64,000 bases of DNA from Dyadobacter flavalbus. GTDB lineage: Bacteria; Bacteroidota; Bacteroidia; Cytophagales; Spirosomataceae. How positions within the stretch are numbered: the first letter of the stretch is position 1; each line of letters starts with the position of its first letter. The stretch lies in the NCBI RefSeq assembly GCF_006149045.1, contig NZ_VBSN01000059.1, positions 248,001 to 312,000 of the forward strand, written 5' to 3'. Position numbers and translations under genes: made by a program. Shown piece by piece: positions 45,701 through 54,551 of the stretch. Below the pieces are notes generated by a model. The model was not told the origin of the DNA. It saw only the letters and a program-made list of their open reading frames with translations, and made no database searches.

Positions 45701-46974
45701 TCGGTAATGCTTCCGGGGCTGCCGTCGGCACGGTAATGTTTGAGCACCTGACCGGACGAACTGGTTTTGTAAATCCCGTCACCGTCCGTTCCCAGCCAGA
45801 GATTTCCTTCATTGTCGGCACACATGCCGTAATACCTGAGGTAAGTTTCTGCCCGGCTGTCGGTCACTTTTTTTTCAAACAGACGAAATTTTTCGGGTAT
45901 GCTGCCGATCAGATACACGCCTTCGCCGTAAGTCCCCAGCCAGATATTATCGTCCTTGTCCAGATAAAGAGATTGGACCGAGCGTTGGGTAATTCCCTGA
46001 TTACGGGTGTTCTTGACCTGTTCGAACAAATAATTTTCAGGGGCTGTCTGCTGTGCGGCTTTGAGGTCCAGGCTGTATACGCCGCCGTCCTGAACGCCGA
46101 CCAGCAGCTTTCCCGACTGATTTTCAACCAGCGACAGATAAATATTGCTGTTATGAAAGGTGCTGATATGCAGCGTATAGAATTTGGCCTCGTTTCTCTT
46201 GTAGAAAAAAAGTCCTTTGCCCGAAGCTATCCATATGTTGTGAAAATGGTCCTCATAAATCTGGTTGATACGGCCTTTTGGAAGTAAACTGAAATCAATA
46301 CCCGATTTTTTTAATTTTCTATCATTATCTATTTCAAAAAGCTCGATACCGGAGTCACGGGTCCCGAGCCAGAGCAGTCCGCGGGAATCCTCAAAAACAT
46401 TCAGGATGGAATTGGTGCGTAGTCCCGGAAGCGTTTTCTGGTCATAATACCGGAATTTTTTACTTTTCTTATTGAAAGCAGCAAACCCGGAACCGTTCAG
46501 CGACACCCACAGATCACCGTTTCCTGCATGGGAAATATCACTTACATCATCCGAAATGCCGTGTTTTTGCCGGGATGGAACGTAGTGCGCAAAGTTTTCT
46601 TTTGCAGCAATAAATTCATTAAGCCCGCTGCGTGATGAAACCCAGATGGTACCATTGCGGTCTTTCAGTACAGATTTGACGTAATTTCCCGAAAGGCTGG
46701 ATTTGTCTTCCGGATTGTGCCTGAACACCTTGAATGAGTAGCCGTCAAACCGGTTCAGTCCATCGCCGGTGGCAAACCACAGGAAACCCTTGTTGTCCTG
46801 GGCGATACTGTTTACGACACCAAACGAAAGGCCATTCTGAATGGAATATCTTGTTATCCGGCCCAAACCTTGTCCGTAAGTCAAACCGGGTAAAGCCAGG
46901 CCAAGTAACAAGCCGATCACGATGGTGAGTATCCCCGCATATTTTTTCTCCACGATCCTTCTTCTGTTTATCAT
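42757..46974 (-). CDS. Hybrid two-component system regulator (HTCS)
   Basis: A 1405-residue single-chain sensor-regulator. In order: a signal peptide or anchor (about 10-35); two seven-bladed Reg_prop propellers (about 40-725, repeats such as GLLWLGTRDSGI, GNLWLGTDGDGIY); a Y_Y_Y domain (about 735-805, YAYPEKSQFAYKLEGLD); a membrane helix (WWAYLLYVTAVGAMIYYY); HisKA (ISHEFRTPLTL); an ATPase (LISNAIKFTPDHG, DTGIGIP, GFGIGLFLAK); a receiver (LIVDDDDE, acceptor in VISDVMMGG); and an AraC HTH (about 1290-1390). Such proteins bind oligosaccharides in the periplasm and activate adjacent polysaccharide utilization genes, here SusC/SusD and probably GH30. The start is the ATG at 46974. Confidence 0.96.
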   Translation of the reverse strand: MINRRRIVEKKYAGILTIVIGLLLGLALPGLTYGQGLGRITRYSIQNGLSFGVVNSIAQDNKGFLWFATGDGLNRFDGYSFKVFRHNPEDKSSLSGNYVKSVLKDRNGTIWVSSRSGLNEFIAAKENFAHYVPSRQKHGISDDVSDISHAGNGDLWVSLNGSGFAAFNKKSKKFRYYDQKTLPGLRTNSILNVFEDSRGLLWLGTRDSGIELFEIDNDRKLKKSGIDFSLLPKGRINQIYEDHFHNIWIASGKGLFFYKRNEAKFYTLHISTFHNSNIYLSLVENQSGKLLVGVQDGGVYSLDLKAAQQTAPENYLFEQVKNTRNQGITQRSVQSLYLDKDDNIWLGTYGEGVYLIGSIPEKFRLFEKKVTDSRAETYLRYYGMCADNEGNLWLGTDGDGIYKTSSSGQVLKHYRADGSPGSITDGAVISAYRDSGGNLWFGTYSKGLLLYNPFSDSFTPFLNDPEKPESIPANDVRVIFEDSRKTIWVGTNGGGLARLDRRTGNFTWFIPSNSSINSNDIRAITEDKKGNLWIGTYGGGLNYLDTRTMQFTPFFNNPRQSIYLSNQIIFSLYLDARDRLFVGSEGNGLLIYDTNRKTAVQYLEKNGLANNVINAIQPESTDKIWVSTNKGLSRIDLSSNKIENFDQSDGLQSGQFNPGSVLHNAKEGYICFGGTEGWNLFYPKQIITSKYKPSVLVTGIQLFGKKVEVGSRQNGKVLLNEPIGDKTRITLEPDQSVFSIQYAALNYAYPEKSQFAYKLEGLDKDWNYVQYERTATYRYLPAGDYEFKVKSANQDGVWFEDYSSLYIRILPPWYQTWWAYLLYVTAVGAMIYYYRKYQDRQAKLKYEIQLAHFETQKEKELNERKISYFTNISHEFRTPLTLIINPVRELLNNDPNQDAANLNIIHRNAKRLLSLVDQLLLFRKADQKQDELNLGVHALPVLIKDVFQCFLHQAEQKNIQYEFVCEKEDLEITADIEKLEIALFNLISNAIKFTPDHGRVTVRLSDKGEQIEIRVEDTGIGIPADAGDQIFSVFHQYPDKRAVSKGGFGIGLFLAKTFVHNHFGELTYTSRPSEGTTFKMRLWKNHPELKLSKAEENHLHHFSVFLEELSVPDMVPSGETDSESENTKPVTEQLNAKKPTMLIVDDDDEMLKYLAGMFQEKYRLIEAGSGEQGLLQIKKHAPDIVISDVMMGGMSGIEMCSKMKEDMAVSHIPIVLLTASSSPESRLKGIEGGADDYISKPFDKDLLIAKVASILKNRNDLQKYFYNEITLQSGDTKISPEYKEFLQRCIAIVESHITNPEFNIKVLASEIGMSHSTLYNRIKSISGQSTNGFIRFIRLRRAAEIMISSDMTIMETAEQVGINDIKYFREQFSNLFGMKPSEYIKKYRKPFHRQHPLSKEIFKPK

Positions 46975-47170
46975 CCCTGCAAGTCCGACCTGTAAGGATC
47001 AGTTTAATTAGGCTGCCCTGAAGTGCATTTCTAAATTCACTCCTTTACAAGAACATCGTTGTGCATTTTCAGGAAAAGTTTGACAATTTATAACATAATC
47101 CCTTTTGGTATTCACTTTCTGCAAATTGCGAGTGCCGCAAGACCCGAGACAGGCCCTCGTATACAATCCT

Positions 47171-47207
47171 ATCAAAGCAGGCATTTGATCCAAGTGCCTG
47201 CTTTGAT
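47171..47207 (-). terminator. Terminator after the ABC-F gene
   Basis: ATCAAAGCAGGCA (47171-47183) pairs with TGCCTGCTTTGAT (47195-47207), a 13-bp perfect stem located 13 nt past the ABC-F stop. Confidence 0.85.
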
Positions 47208-47219
47208 CATCATCTGCGT

Positions 47220-48815
47220 TTATACAAGTTCGTCGAGGTCGATTATTTTTCCGGCTCGTACCTGTTCCAGAAAATAAGTATCATGTGACACAATCAGCAG
47301 CGCTCCCTGGTATTCATTAACCGCGCTGGTCAGGATTTCAATATTCTGCATGTCGAGGTTGTTCGTGGGTTCATCCAGTATGATCATGTCCGGCGCCTGG
47401 TTGCCAATGGTGAGTGTACAAAGCATCAATCGCATTTTTTCACCGCCACTAAGTGCAGAGCAGGGTTTGTCCCAGTATTCCCTGGTAAATAAAAACCGGT
47501 TCAGGCGCGTTCTGATTTCATGTTCCTGCAATGCAGTCGTATTGCATCGTTGAGCCTGCTCATAAACGCTCAGATGATTGTCAATCCCTGAATAATCCTG
47601 ATCGATGTAAATGGCTCTGAAGTCCGCGCGTTCCAGGGTTCCTGTAACCGGTAAGATATCGCCCAGAATCATTTTGATCAAGGTGGTCTTTCCGGTTCCG
47701 TTGAGTCCTTTTATCACCATCCGGTCACCGCTCAGGATCTGAAAGTTCAGGAGTTTTCTCCAAAGTAAATGTTCAAAGCCTGCATTCAGATTTTCTGCGG
47801 TCACCAGGATTTTTCCTTTGTGCAGGGCGGAATTGTCGAGATCCAGTTTCATTTTCCCGGTATCAGGAAGCTGGCTGCGCAACTGACCGAGATCTCTGGC
47901 TATGGCTTCTGTCTTTTCCGCATGAACACCCTTGATTCTTGAGGTACTTTTCTCGGCATTGTTTTTCAAAGTGTTCATTACAATGGTTGGCAGGCCGGCT
48001 TTTTCCTGCTTTTTCCTGCCACGGGCATCCAGTTTTTGTTGTCGCTGCATGGTTTCACGTTCCGTTTCCCGGGCTCTGCGCAAAGCTTTTTCCGTACTTT
48101 TCAGGTCCTGGTTTAAAGCGTCACTTTCAATGGCTTTTTGACCGGCATAAAAATCATAATTGCCCCCATAAACCGAAATGCCGCGTTTGTCAAGCTCGAA
48201 AACGATATGCAGCAGATTAAGCAAGGTGCGGTCATGGCTTACCACCAGCAGTGCATCCGGAGTGGATGTAATGTAATCATACAATATGTTCCTTCCTTGC
48301 CGGTCCAGATGATTGCTGGGTTCATCCAGCAGCACCATTTCAGGATTATGGATCATAATGCCTGACAGGAAAACCCTGGTTTTTTGCCCGCCGCTCAATG
48401 TTTCCATACGCTGGTTCAGGTCCAGCCCATCCAGTTTCCAGTGCGCCAGCGCCTGCTCGCAACGCTCCTGAATTGCCCAGTCATCCGCCAGCAATGAAAG
48501 GTTTGAATCCGTAAGTTCACCTTCCAGTATGGCTTTCAGTGCATTCAGTTTGTCGGAAACGCACAGTGCCTGTGCAACGGTGTAATCGTTAAACTGCCCA
48601 AAAAGCTGCGGTACATAATAAGGCTTTGAACCGGCGATTACCCTTCCTTCTGTTGGTACTAACGCTCCGGCCAGTATCTTCAAAAGAGTGGATTTGCCCG
48701 TACCGTTGTGGCCTACAAGCGCAATTTTATCCTGCCTGTTGACAGCAAGGTTTATATCAGAGAATAAAAGGTCACGGTTCGGATGTGCGTAAGCGACATC
48801 TTGAAGAAAAAGCAT
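47220..48815 (-). CDS. ABC-F family ATPase (ribosome-associated)
   Basis: A 531-residue soluble protein with two ABC domains and no membrane part. Domain 1: Walker A GHNGTGKST, signature LSGGQKTR, Walker B MVLLDEPSNHLD. Domain 2: GLNGTGKTT, LSGGEKMR, MIILDEPTNNLD. The interdomain linker (about 225-320) is long and basic (LRRARETERETMQRQQ, RGRKKQEKAG), as in factors that reach into the ribosome. ABC-F proteins act in translation (EttA/Uup type) or protect against antibiotics at the ribosome (Lsa/Vga/Msr type); the length and linker leave both open. The start is the ATG at 48815. Confidence 0.9.
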   Translation of the reverse strand: MLFLQDVAYAHPNRDLLFSDINLAVNRQDKIALVGHNGTGKSTLLKILAGALVPTEGRVIAGSKPYYVPQLFGQFNDYTVAQALCVSDKLNALKAILEGELTDSNLSLLADDWAIQERCEQALAHWKLDGLDLNQRMETLSGGQKTRVFLSGIMIHNPEMVLLDEPSNHLDRQGRNILYDYITSTPDALLVVSHDRTLLNLLHIVFELDKRGISVYGGNYDFYAGQKAIESDALNQDLKSTEKALRRARETERETMQRQQKLDARGRKKQEKAGLPTIVMNTLKNNAEKSTSRIKGVHAEKTEAIARDLGQLRSQLPDTGKMKLDLDNSALHKGKILVTAENLNAGFEHLLWRKLLNFQILSGDRMVIKGLNGTGKTTLIKMILGDILPVTGTLERADFRAIYIDQDYSGIDNHLSVYEQAQRCNTTALQEHEIRTRLNRFLFTREYWDKPCSALSGGEKMRLMLCTLTIGNQAPDMIILDEPTNNLDMQNIEILTSAVNEYQGALLIVSHDTYFLEQVRAGKIIDLDELV

Positions 48816-49796
48816 GATTTCTTTCTTTTGTTAGCGTAAATGAATAGGGCTGCCGCAGTTGGTGGCGCCATTTGATTTTTCCAGAAAGAAAGATGCTCTT
48901 ACATGAAGCTTGCAATGGTTTGAGAGTGCAAAGATAAATAAAATGCCAATATTACGAGCAGGATGCTTTTTGCATTTGAAATTCAACGGAAGTTACGCAA
49001 CTTATCCGGCACATTGTAAATTCGGGTCCATACGGTTTGGAATGAATATGAAGAATCGGATTATTCCATGGCTTAACAGCAAATCAAACCGGAATGCTGC
49101 CGTTAATGAAAAGCCGACCGGAATTGCAGCGGTGCGGATGCTCCGGTTTGATGTTTCATAAATTTGTCAATTGGTAAATGAACAATGCAACATTCGGGAA
49201 TCTGCATTGTTCAGCTGTAACCGGATCAAGGACATTCGTAGCCAAAATAAAACAAACGCCATGCCTGTTTTGTTCGTGTGGAAAGCTTTTAGTCAGCACT
49301 TTATCCCGAACATGTGTATAGGAAAATTCCATTTACAGTTCTTGAAGTTAATGGGACAGACTTGTTGTCAATTCAAGAACGATGCATGGCAGTTGTTTAT
49401 CAAGAGACCGTTTTACAATGAAGATCCAGCTTTCAGGACAAATTTTATTGTTATATCAAAGGAGTAAAAGTAAAAGACCACCCAAAGAAAAATGGATGCT
49501 GGCAAACCGGAAAAATCAGTAAAGTTGCCGGGCTTGTAATCTGAAGATTCGGAAACCTGTTAAAAGCAAAAACGGAACTTTTGACGATTTTCAGTCTAAG
49601 TTCCGTTTCGTACCCGGAGCCGGAGTACCATACTTTTTTAACTGCTTTTAACAAGGTTTAATCATCTATATATCAGTATATTTGAGTATTGTAGGGTTTT
49701 TGGTAGGGGGCTTAGCATTGGTTTCATCTACTTTTGATTTACATTTAGCCACCCTTTTGACCACCCTTTAACTACACTTAACTGGTTTTAATAGAG
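48816..49796. other. Gap between ABC-F gene and integrase; probably holds the left end of the element
   Basis: No convincing gene. Two weak plus-strand frames (48910-49161, 49171-49467) have no domain and poor composition. An 11-bp perfect hairpin, AAACGGAACTT (49570-49580) with AAGTTCCGTTT (49598-49608), looks like a terminator or an element end. Directly after it comes the imperfect palindrome GTACCCGGAGCCGGAGTACC (49610-49629), a possible attachment core. Beyond 49640 the sequence turns A+T-rich, as in the element. Confidence 0.5.
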
Positions 49797-51020
49797 ATGA
49801 AAGTAAGTTTTGAGCTTAGAAAAGAAAAAGTTAGTTCAAGTGGATTAATACCTGTGCAGTTTGTTCTGCGGGCTGATAGCGTCCGAATCCGGCGTAATGT
49901 AGGTGTATCGGTTCAAGAAAAATATTGGGACGGATCCAGGGTTAAACCAAACCTTAAAAAAGAACCGAGCAATAACTATCATCACATCAATGATGAATTG
50001 CAGAAAGTAGAGGAGAGGATAAATGATATCTTTTTCTTTTTCCGAGCAAACAAACTACCATTCTCAAAGGAGCTGTTCCTGAGTAAGTTCGACAGTGAGG
50101 TTGAAATTAAAGCAGTTACGATTGAGTTCTTCGAATGCTTTCGTGAGTTTATTGATGGTGGAAAGCTTACCAAAACCTATAATACCGTAAAGGCGCAAAC
50201 CTCAGTAATGAATTTCTTGAAGCAGTTTGAAACGGATTTCGCATCGAAAATTTTGTTTGATTCCATTAATGACGTCTTTTTTGAAGAGCTTTCAAGATAC
50301 GCTATTAAAGAGAGGAAAATCAAAAACAACTATTTCGCAAAAATAGTAGCGGTTATGAAAAGCATGCTCAGGTGGAGCATCAAGAAGGGCTATAACGGGA
50401 ATCGGAATTTTGAGGATTTTCGGGCTTCGGAACATGATGTAGACATCGTTTACCTTACTTTCGAGGAGCTGATGTGCTTGTACAATCATGATTTTGAAAA
50501 TAATAGACTGGCACATGTGCGTGACTTTTACTGCATGGGATGTTTCACCGGATTAAGATTTTCAGACCTATCCAAGCTGCATTTAGCAAATATCAGTGAT
50601 GAGCACATTGTGATATCTATTCAAAAGACAAAAACTCAAAATCACGCTATCAAGCTGAATAGATATGCCAAGGCAATCCTTGAGAAGTATAAAAATACTG
50701 TTTATGAGCCCTTGCCCACTATATCCTCTCAGAAATTCAATGATTATATTAAGGAGTGTTGCGAGTTAGCAGGTATTGACCAGCAATTCACTGCACACTG
50801 GTTTGTTGGGGTGGAGAAGAAATCAATCACGCAGCCCAAGTACAAATTTATTACCAGTCATACTGCCCGTAAAACTTTTATTACGAACTCTTTACTTCTA
50901 GGTATGGAGCCGAAAGCGATCAAGAAGATTGCAAACATCAAGAGAGATGCGGTTCTAGATAAATATATGAAAGTCACAGAAGCATTTACTGATTCTCAAA
51001 TGGACAACGCATGGAAATGA
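49797..51020 (+). CDS. Tyrosine recombinase (integrase)
   Basis: A 407-residue site-specific integrase. The N-terminal arm-binding region (VSFELRKEKVSSSGLIPVQF) is followed by a SAM-like core-binding domain (about 100-200) and the catalytic domain. Catalytic residues are Arg in FTGLRFSDLSKL, Lys-containing beta turn (ISIQKTKTQNHAI), HTARKTF as the H-x-x-R box, and the Tyr in DKYMKV near residue 390. It is of the Bacteroidota element type. An insertion (HWFVGVEKKSITQPK) precedes the HxxR box. The stop overlaps the start of the next gene, so they are translationally linked. The start is the ATG at 49797. Confidence 0.93.
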   Translation: MKVSFELRKEKVSSSGLIPVQFVLRADSVRIRRNVGVSVQEKYWDGSRVKPNLKKEPSNNYHHINDELQKVEERINDIFFFFRANKLPFSKELFLSKFDSEVEIKAVTIEFFECFREFIDGGKLTKTYNTVKAQTSVMNFLKQFETDFASKILFDSINDVFFEELSRYAIKERKIKNNYFAKIVAVMKSMLRWSIKKGYNGNRNFEDFRASEHDVDIVYLTFEELMCLYNHDFENNRLAHVRDFYCMGCFTGLRFSDLSKLHLANISDEHIVISIQKTKTQNHAIKLNRYAKAILEKYKNTVYEPLPTISSQKFNDYIKECCELAGIDQQFTAHWFVGVEKKSITQPKYKFITSHTARKTFITNSLLLGMEPKAIKKIANIKRDAVLDKYMKVTEAFTDSQMDNAWK

Positions 51021-52576
51021 CGAGTTACATTGTGATAGGAATAGCAGTGACAGTGCTGACTTTTTTTGTACAAAAATATTTTATGTATTTGAGCAGAGGT
51101 GTTTTTGAGATTGAATCTCAGAAAATCATGAACTTCTTGTTCTTTCGTTCCTTTGGTTGGTTTCGTTACAGTTTTCCTGGATTTAACATTCTTGTTAATG
51201 TTTTTGTCGTATATAGCCTCCTGAATATCAGCGCAAACTGGGTAACAATTTGTTTTTCTGCGGGTCTGTTTTGTTGTTCTATCATATTATCGTATAAATT
51301 ACACTTAGTGATCAGTGCAGATAAGGACTTCTTCCTATTTTATAAATACTCATCGAGTATTAGATATTATAATTCACTTACAGAAGCTGAGCGCAGAGAG
51401 GTCTACGGAGTTGTTTTACGAAGGCTTAGTAAGCTAGATATTAGACATTTAGGGCAGGGTGGGCTCGTTGACTTTTTTCAGGAAAATTATATCGCCAGGC
51501 TTGGTTTAGCAATAAGTTTTGAAAGGTTCGATTATTGGTTGGAAAACTCAGAATCTCGGCACTATACTGGAACGCTCTTCTATTCAAAATTCAGAAAGAA
51601 CATTTACTCTGAGCTGCGTGAAATACAATTATTGAATGAGGCGGTTGATCTTCATGATTATCATCTTTCTCTTTTAGTATCCACACTATTAAAACCCAGC
51701 TCTATTAAATTCGATGACAACTTTGGATTGCATTATGAATCTAGTTTGGTAAGTGATCAATTCAGTAAAATAGTAGCCTTAAACCGGCAAGAAAGTGCAT
51801 CTAAAATCTTGGATGATAGGTTATGTGAAATAGAGCGTCGCCTACAAAGCATCGCCCAAAATAGTAACCGTGCCTTGAAGATTTCCGACGTAAAGGAGTA
51901 TGTGGAAAATTCCGTTAAAACAAATCAGTCCAATCAGGATTTGACAATTTTCGTTGAAAGGTTGGACGAGATCTTGGAAGACATTAGAATGATTAAACTG
52001 AATAGCGCTACTGAGGAGAATCTGGTAGAGTTGAATCGATCAATCTCTGATTTGATCAATGAACCTTCTAGGCGCCAGAATTTTGCGACAGCCGAAGAAC
52101 TCCGCAAAGTAGAGGCAGGTATTAGTAATCTACTTGAAGGAAAGCTGGATGTTCTAGCTCAAAAGAATGATAAGATCGAAAAATTATTGTACACTCTTAC
52201 TCCCAGGATTATTTGTGAAATAGACGAGTGTAAGAAAGAGAATATTTCTGAATACCTTATCACGCAGTTGGAGAGTGACAAAATCGTGGTGCTCAAAAGC
52301 AATAATATATCTGATATCCGAAAACTAGTTAATGACCACTTTGTTGAAAAAGGCAGTAAAAAATATAACATGCCAACCGGCCCGTATAAGGATGAGGAAT
52401 TTTTCAAAAACAATAGGGATAGCATTTATACAGCCTTTGCAGCACTATCCAATGAATTTAAGTCAATCACTAAGACAAAACTGGCCGAAATTCTTTTCCA
52501 CGCACTTCCAAATTCCTTTAATTCTGAAAAGACAATTAAAAATGGTTTAAGTAAATGGGATAACAAAAACCATTGA
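51011..52576 (+). CDS. Unknown membrane/coiled-coil protein, element cargo
   Basis: A 521-residue protein. Two or three membrane helices fall within residues 1-105 (YIVIGIAVTVLTFFV; ILVNVFVVYSLLNI; WVTICFSAGLFCC). A large cytoplasmic part follows, with a predicted coiled-coil from about 265 to 400 (LCEIERRLQSIAQ, FVERLDEILEDI, LNRSISDLI) and a helical C-terminal domain (ISEYLITQLESDKIVVLKSN to FHALPNSF). No known family is recognised. It overlaps the integrase stop (ATG at 51011 or 51017), so it is co-expressed with integration. It could be an exclusion, defence or regulatory cargo gene; no function is assigned. Confidence 0.75.
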   Translation: MEMTSYIVIGIAVTVLTFFVQKYFMYLSRGVFEIESQKIMNFLFFRSFGWFRYSFPGFNILVNVFVVYSLLNISANWVTICFSAGLFCCSIILSYKLHLVISADKDFFLFYKYSSSIRYYNSLTEAERREVYGVVLRRLSKLDIRHLGQGGLVDFFQENYIARLGLAISFERFDYWLENSESRHYTGTLFYSKFRKNIYSELREIQLLNEAVDLHDYHLSLLVSTLLKPSSIKFDDNFGLHYESSLVSDQFSKIVALNRQESASKILDDRLCEIERRLQSIAQNSNRALKISDVKEYVENSVKTNQSNQDLTIFVERLDEILEDIRMIKLNSATEENLVELNRSISDLINEPSRRQNFATAEELRKVEAGISNLLEGKLDVLAQKNDKIEKLLYTLTPRIICEIDECKKENISEYLITQLESDKIVVLKSNNISDIRKLVNDHFVEKGSKKYNMPTGPYKDEEFFKNNRDSIYTAFAALSNEFKSITKTKLAEILFHALPNSFNSEKTIKNGLSKWDNKNH

Positions 52577-52709
52577 TTATTAATTTAAATGCTGATTTCC
52601 AAGGTTTTAGTTCGCCACTTTGGGTCCCAAGTCAAATCTGACTGGTTTCACTAGAAATTTGCATTGATCATTAAGGTCATGCATGTTTCATTTAAACCAG
52701 TTAAAAATC

Positions 52710-53000
52710 ATGTCAGTCCAACTTTATTCCCACGCTAAGGGAGACTTAGAAAAGGCCGTTGAAATCATCCTTCAAAAGGCAAACAGCTTATCGCTTGTAA
52801 AAGAAAAAAAATCAGCGGAAGAACTTGATGAACTGATCCCACAGGCGGAGGCAGCAAAAGTTATGCAGATTTCTGTCGCTACCATTATAGAGTGGCGCAA
52901 GCATAAAGCCTTACCGCATTATAACTTTAACGGTAGATACCTTTATTCAAAGGCAGAGTTACTCGAATATGGGAGAAAACGGGGTCAAAAAAAAGCGTAA
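52710..53000 (+). CDS. Excisionase-like helix-turn-helix protein
   Basis: A 96-residue protein from the ATG at 52710 (105 residues from 52683). The helix-turn-helix region is LIPQAEAAKVMQISVATIIE, followed by WRKHKALPHYNFNGRYLYSK, the MerR/HTH_17 pattern used by recombination directionality factors. It would bind DNA to guide excision or regulate the replication genes downstream. A terminator hairpin overlaps its stop codon. Confidence 0.82.
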   Translation: MSVQLYSHAKGDLEKAVEIILQKANSLSLVKEKKSAEELDELIPQAEAAKVMQISVATIIEWRKHKALPHYNFNGRYLYSKAELLEYGRKRGQKKA

Positions 53001-53018
53001 CCACCGCCATGGTTACGC
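52995..53018 (+). terminator. Hairpin overlapping the HTH gene stop codon
   Basis: GCGTAACC (52995-53002) pairs with GGTTACGC (53011-53018) and is followed by TCTTTTTTCT. A second small palindrome, GTAACGAAGTTAC, is at 53047-53059. Confidence 0.65.
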
Positions 53019-53082
53019 CAGATAATCTTTTTTCTAACAACTCTGTGTAACGAAGTTACGGAGTTAAAATCACATTTTTCTA

Positions 53083-54321
53083 ATGAATGATGAAATTCCA
53101 TATGTAAGGGTAGGTATAAACTACTACCGAGAAATACGACGGCCGTCCATAGCAGGGGAGACACTGGCAACTTTGGTCAAGTGGTCAAGGGATACAATCG
53201 TACACGATCATAAAAAGTCTTATCTCCTAAAGGTCCCCAAGTATCTTGGATTTTGCTGTATCCCAAACCATACCGATTACCAAAAGGTTATTGGCGATTT
53301 TTATAATACGTATAGTCAAATAGGTTACCTTCCAACTAGTGAAGAGTTGACGCTTTCAGATCTGATGCAGCGATGCAGTTTATCGTTGACTTTCGTCCGA
53401 CATATCTTCGGGTCGCAGTTTGAACTTGGTTTAGACTATCTGAAGGTTCTGTTTTTGTTTCCGACTCAAACGTTGCCAATTGTGTGTCTGGTTAGTAAAG
53501 AGAGATCTACTGGGAAATCCACCTTTTTAAAGTGGTTAAAAGAAATATTTGGCTTAAATATGACTTACATAAAAGGGGATTCGTTTGCAAGTCAGTTCAA
53601 TAGCGATTGGGCTTCGATGCTCCTGGTGGCGATTGATGAAGTTTTTTTCGATAAAAAGGAGATAACTGAAAGACTGAAATACCTGAGCACTACCAACAAA
53701 GATAAGCTTGAACAAAAAGGAAAGGATAGAGAGGAAATTGACTTTTTCGCCAAGTTTATACTCTGTTCAAACAACGAAGACAATTTTATCCAGATTGATG
53801 AAGAAGAGATTCGTTTTTGGATTCTTAAGATTAGTTCAATTAAGGAAGAGAACACAAATTTTTTGAATGGGTTGATTCAGGAAATTCCATATTTCCTTCG
53901 ACTTCTTATGGACCGGCCTTTTTTGAGACAGAATTCAAGCAGAATGTGGTTTAAGAAAGAGGACCTTAAAACTACGGCCTTAAAAAGACTCCTTTGGAAA
54001 AACAATAACAGGTTGGAGGCCAAGCTTATTGAGCTTTTCTTTGAACTATTTGAACAGACCGACGAGCAAGCAGTTTCAGTGATTCCTCAGGATGTCTTCC
54101 AAATGGTTAATAGGCTCCATAAATCGGGATTTTGCTCTATAAATGATATTCGAAAAGTGCTCAAAGATGTCTGGAAAATCGAACCTCAGAAGAATTCGCT
54201 TACGTACGTGCGTTACACTGTTGATCATGCTGGGGGCTTTTATTCTGGAAGCGCAATAGGCCGTTATTTTTCAATAAACCGCTCATTTATCTTAGAAAAA
54301 TTTGATGAATTGATGAGATAG
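53083..54321 (+). CDS. Primase-associated helicase (DUF5906-like, SF3-type)
   Basis: A 412-residue protein. The ATPase core has Walker A SKERSTGKST at residues 138-147, a Walker B-like LLVAIDEVFF near 185 and sensor-like ILCSNNEDNF near 225. These features match the helicase half of primase-helicase proteins of mobile elements (DUF5906). The C-terminus has a winged-helix-like segment. It probably unwinds the origin formed by the iterons that begin in its last codons (KFDELMR is encoded by two iterons). The start is the ATG at 53083. Confidence 0.82.
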   Translation: MNDEIPYVRVGINYYREIRRPSIAGETLATLVKWSRDTIVHDHKKSYLLKVPKYLGFCCIPNHTDYQKVIGDFYNTYSQIGYLPTSEELTLSDLMQRCSLSLTFVRHIFGSQFELGLDYLKVLFLFPTQTLPIVCLVSKERSTGKSTFLKWLKEIFGLNMTYIKGDSFASQFNSDWASMLLVAIDEVFFDKKEITERLKYLSTTNKDKLEQKGKDREEIDFFAKFILCSNNEDNFIQIDEEEIRFWILKISSIKEENTNFLNGLIQEIPYFLRLLMDRPFLRQNSSRMWFKKEDLKTTALKRLLWKNNNRLEAKLIELFFELFEQTDEQAVSVIPQDVFQMVNRLHKSGFCSINDIRKVLKDVWKIEPQKNSLTYVRYTVDHAGGFYSGSAIGRYFSINRSFILEKFDELMR

Positions 54322-54517
54322 GACGTAAGCTGGATAAAATCAATGAGTTACCTCTCATCAAAGTGCTCATCAAATTTGATCCATCGCACTTTTTGATGAG
54401 CGTTTGATGAGGCCAAATAGTGACTTTAATGATTTGATGAGTGCTTGATGAGCGTTTGATGAAGGGTAAATCTTCTAATAACGACCCAGTTAAATGCAAT
54501 TCTCATCAATTCATCAA
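54302..54517. repeat. Iteron cluster, candidate replication origin
   Basis: Eleven copies of TTGATGA(G) or its inverse lie in 216 bp. Direct: 54302, 54310, 54393, 54404, 54434, 54445, 54456. Inverted (TCATCAA): 54355, 54367, 54503, 54511. The copies at 54393/54404 and 54434/54445/54456 step by exactly 11 bp, about one helical turn. The cluster lies between the helicase and primase genes. It could be the origin of the excised circle or an operator for these genes. Confidence 0.8.
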
Positions 54518-54551
54518 AAAAGCAAGAAATTTCAACCTTACCAAAAATGAC

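Noticed and set aside
47220..48815. Dedicated antibiotic-resistance gene (ABC-F)
   Set aside because: The fold is clear, but sequence alone does not separate resistance-type from housekeeping translation factors, so only the family is called.
49171..49467. Plus-strand 98-codon protein before the integrase
   Set aside because: Cys/Phe/Lys-rich composition without recognisable pattern; more likely noncoding sequence near the element end.
49610..49629. GTACCCGGAGCCGGAGTACC as attachment core
   Set aside because: It is palindromic and well placed, but no second copy was seen at 58668-58898, so it is not called as an att site.
54441..54551. GTG start for the primase at 54441
   Set aside because: The extra 37 codons would translate the iterons. 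The primase-like sequence begins at the ATG at 54552.
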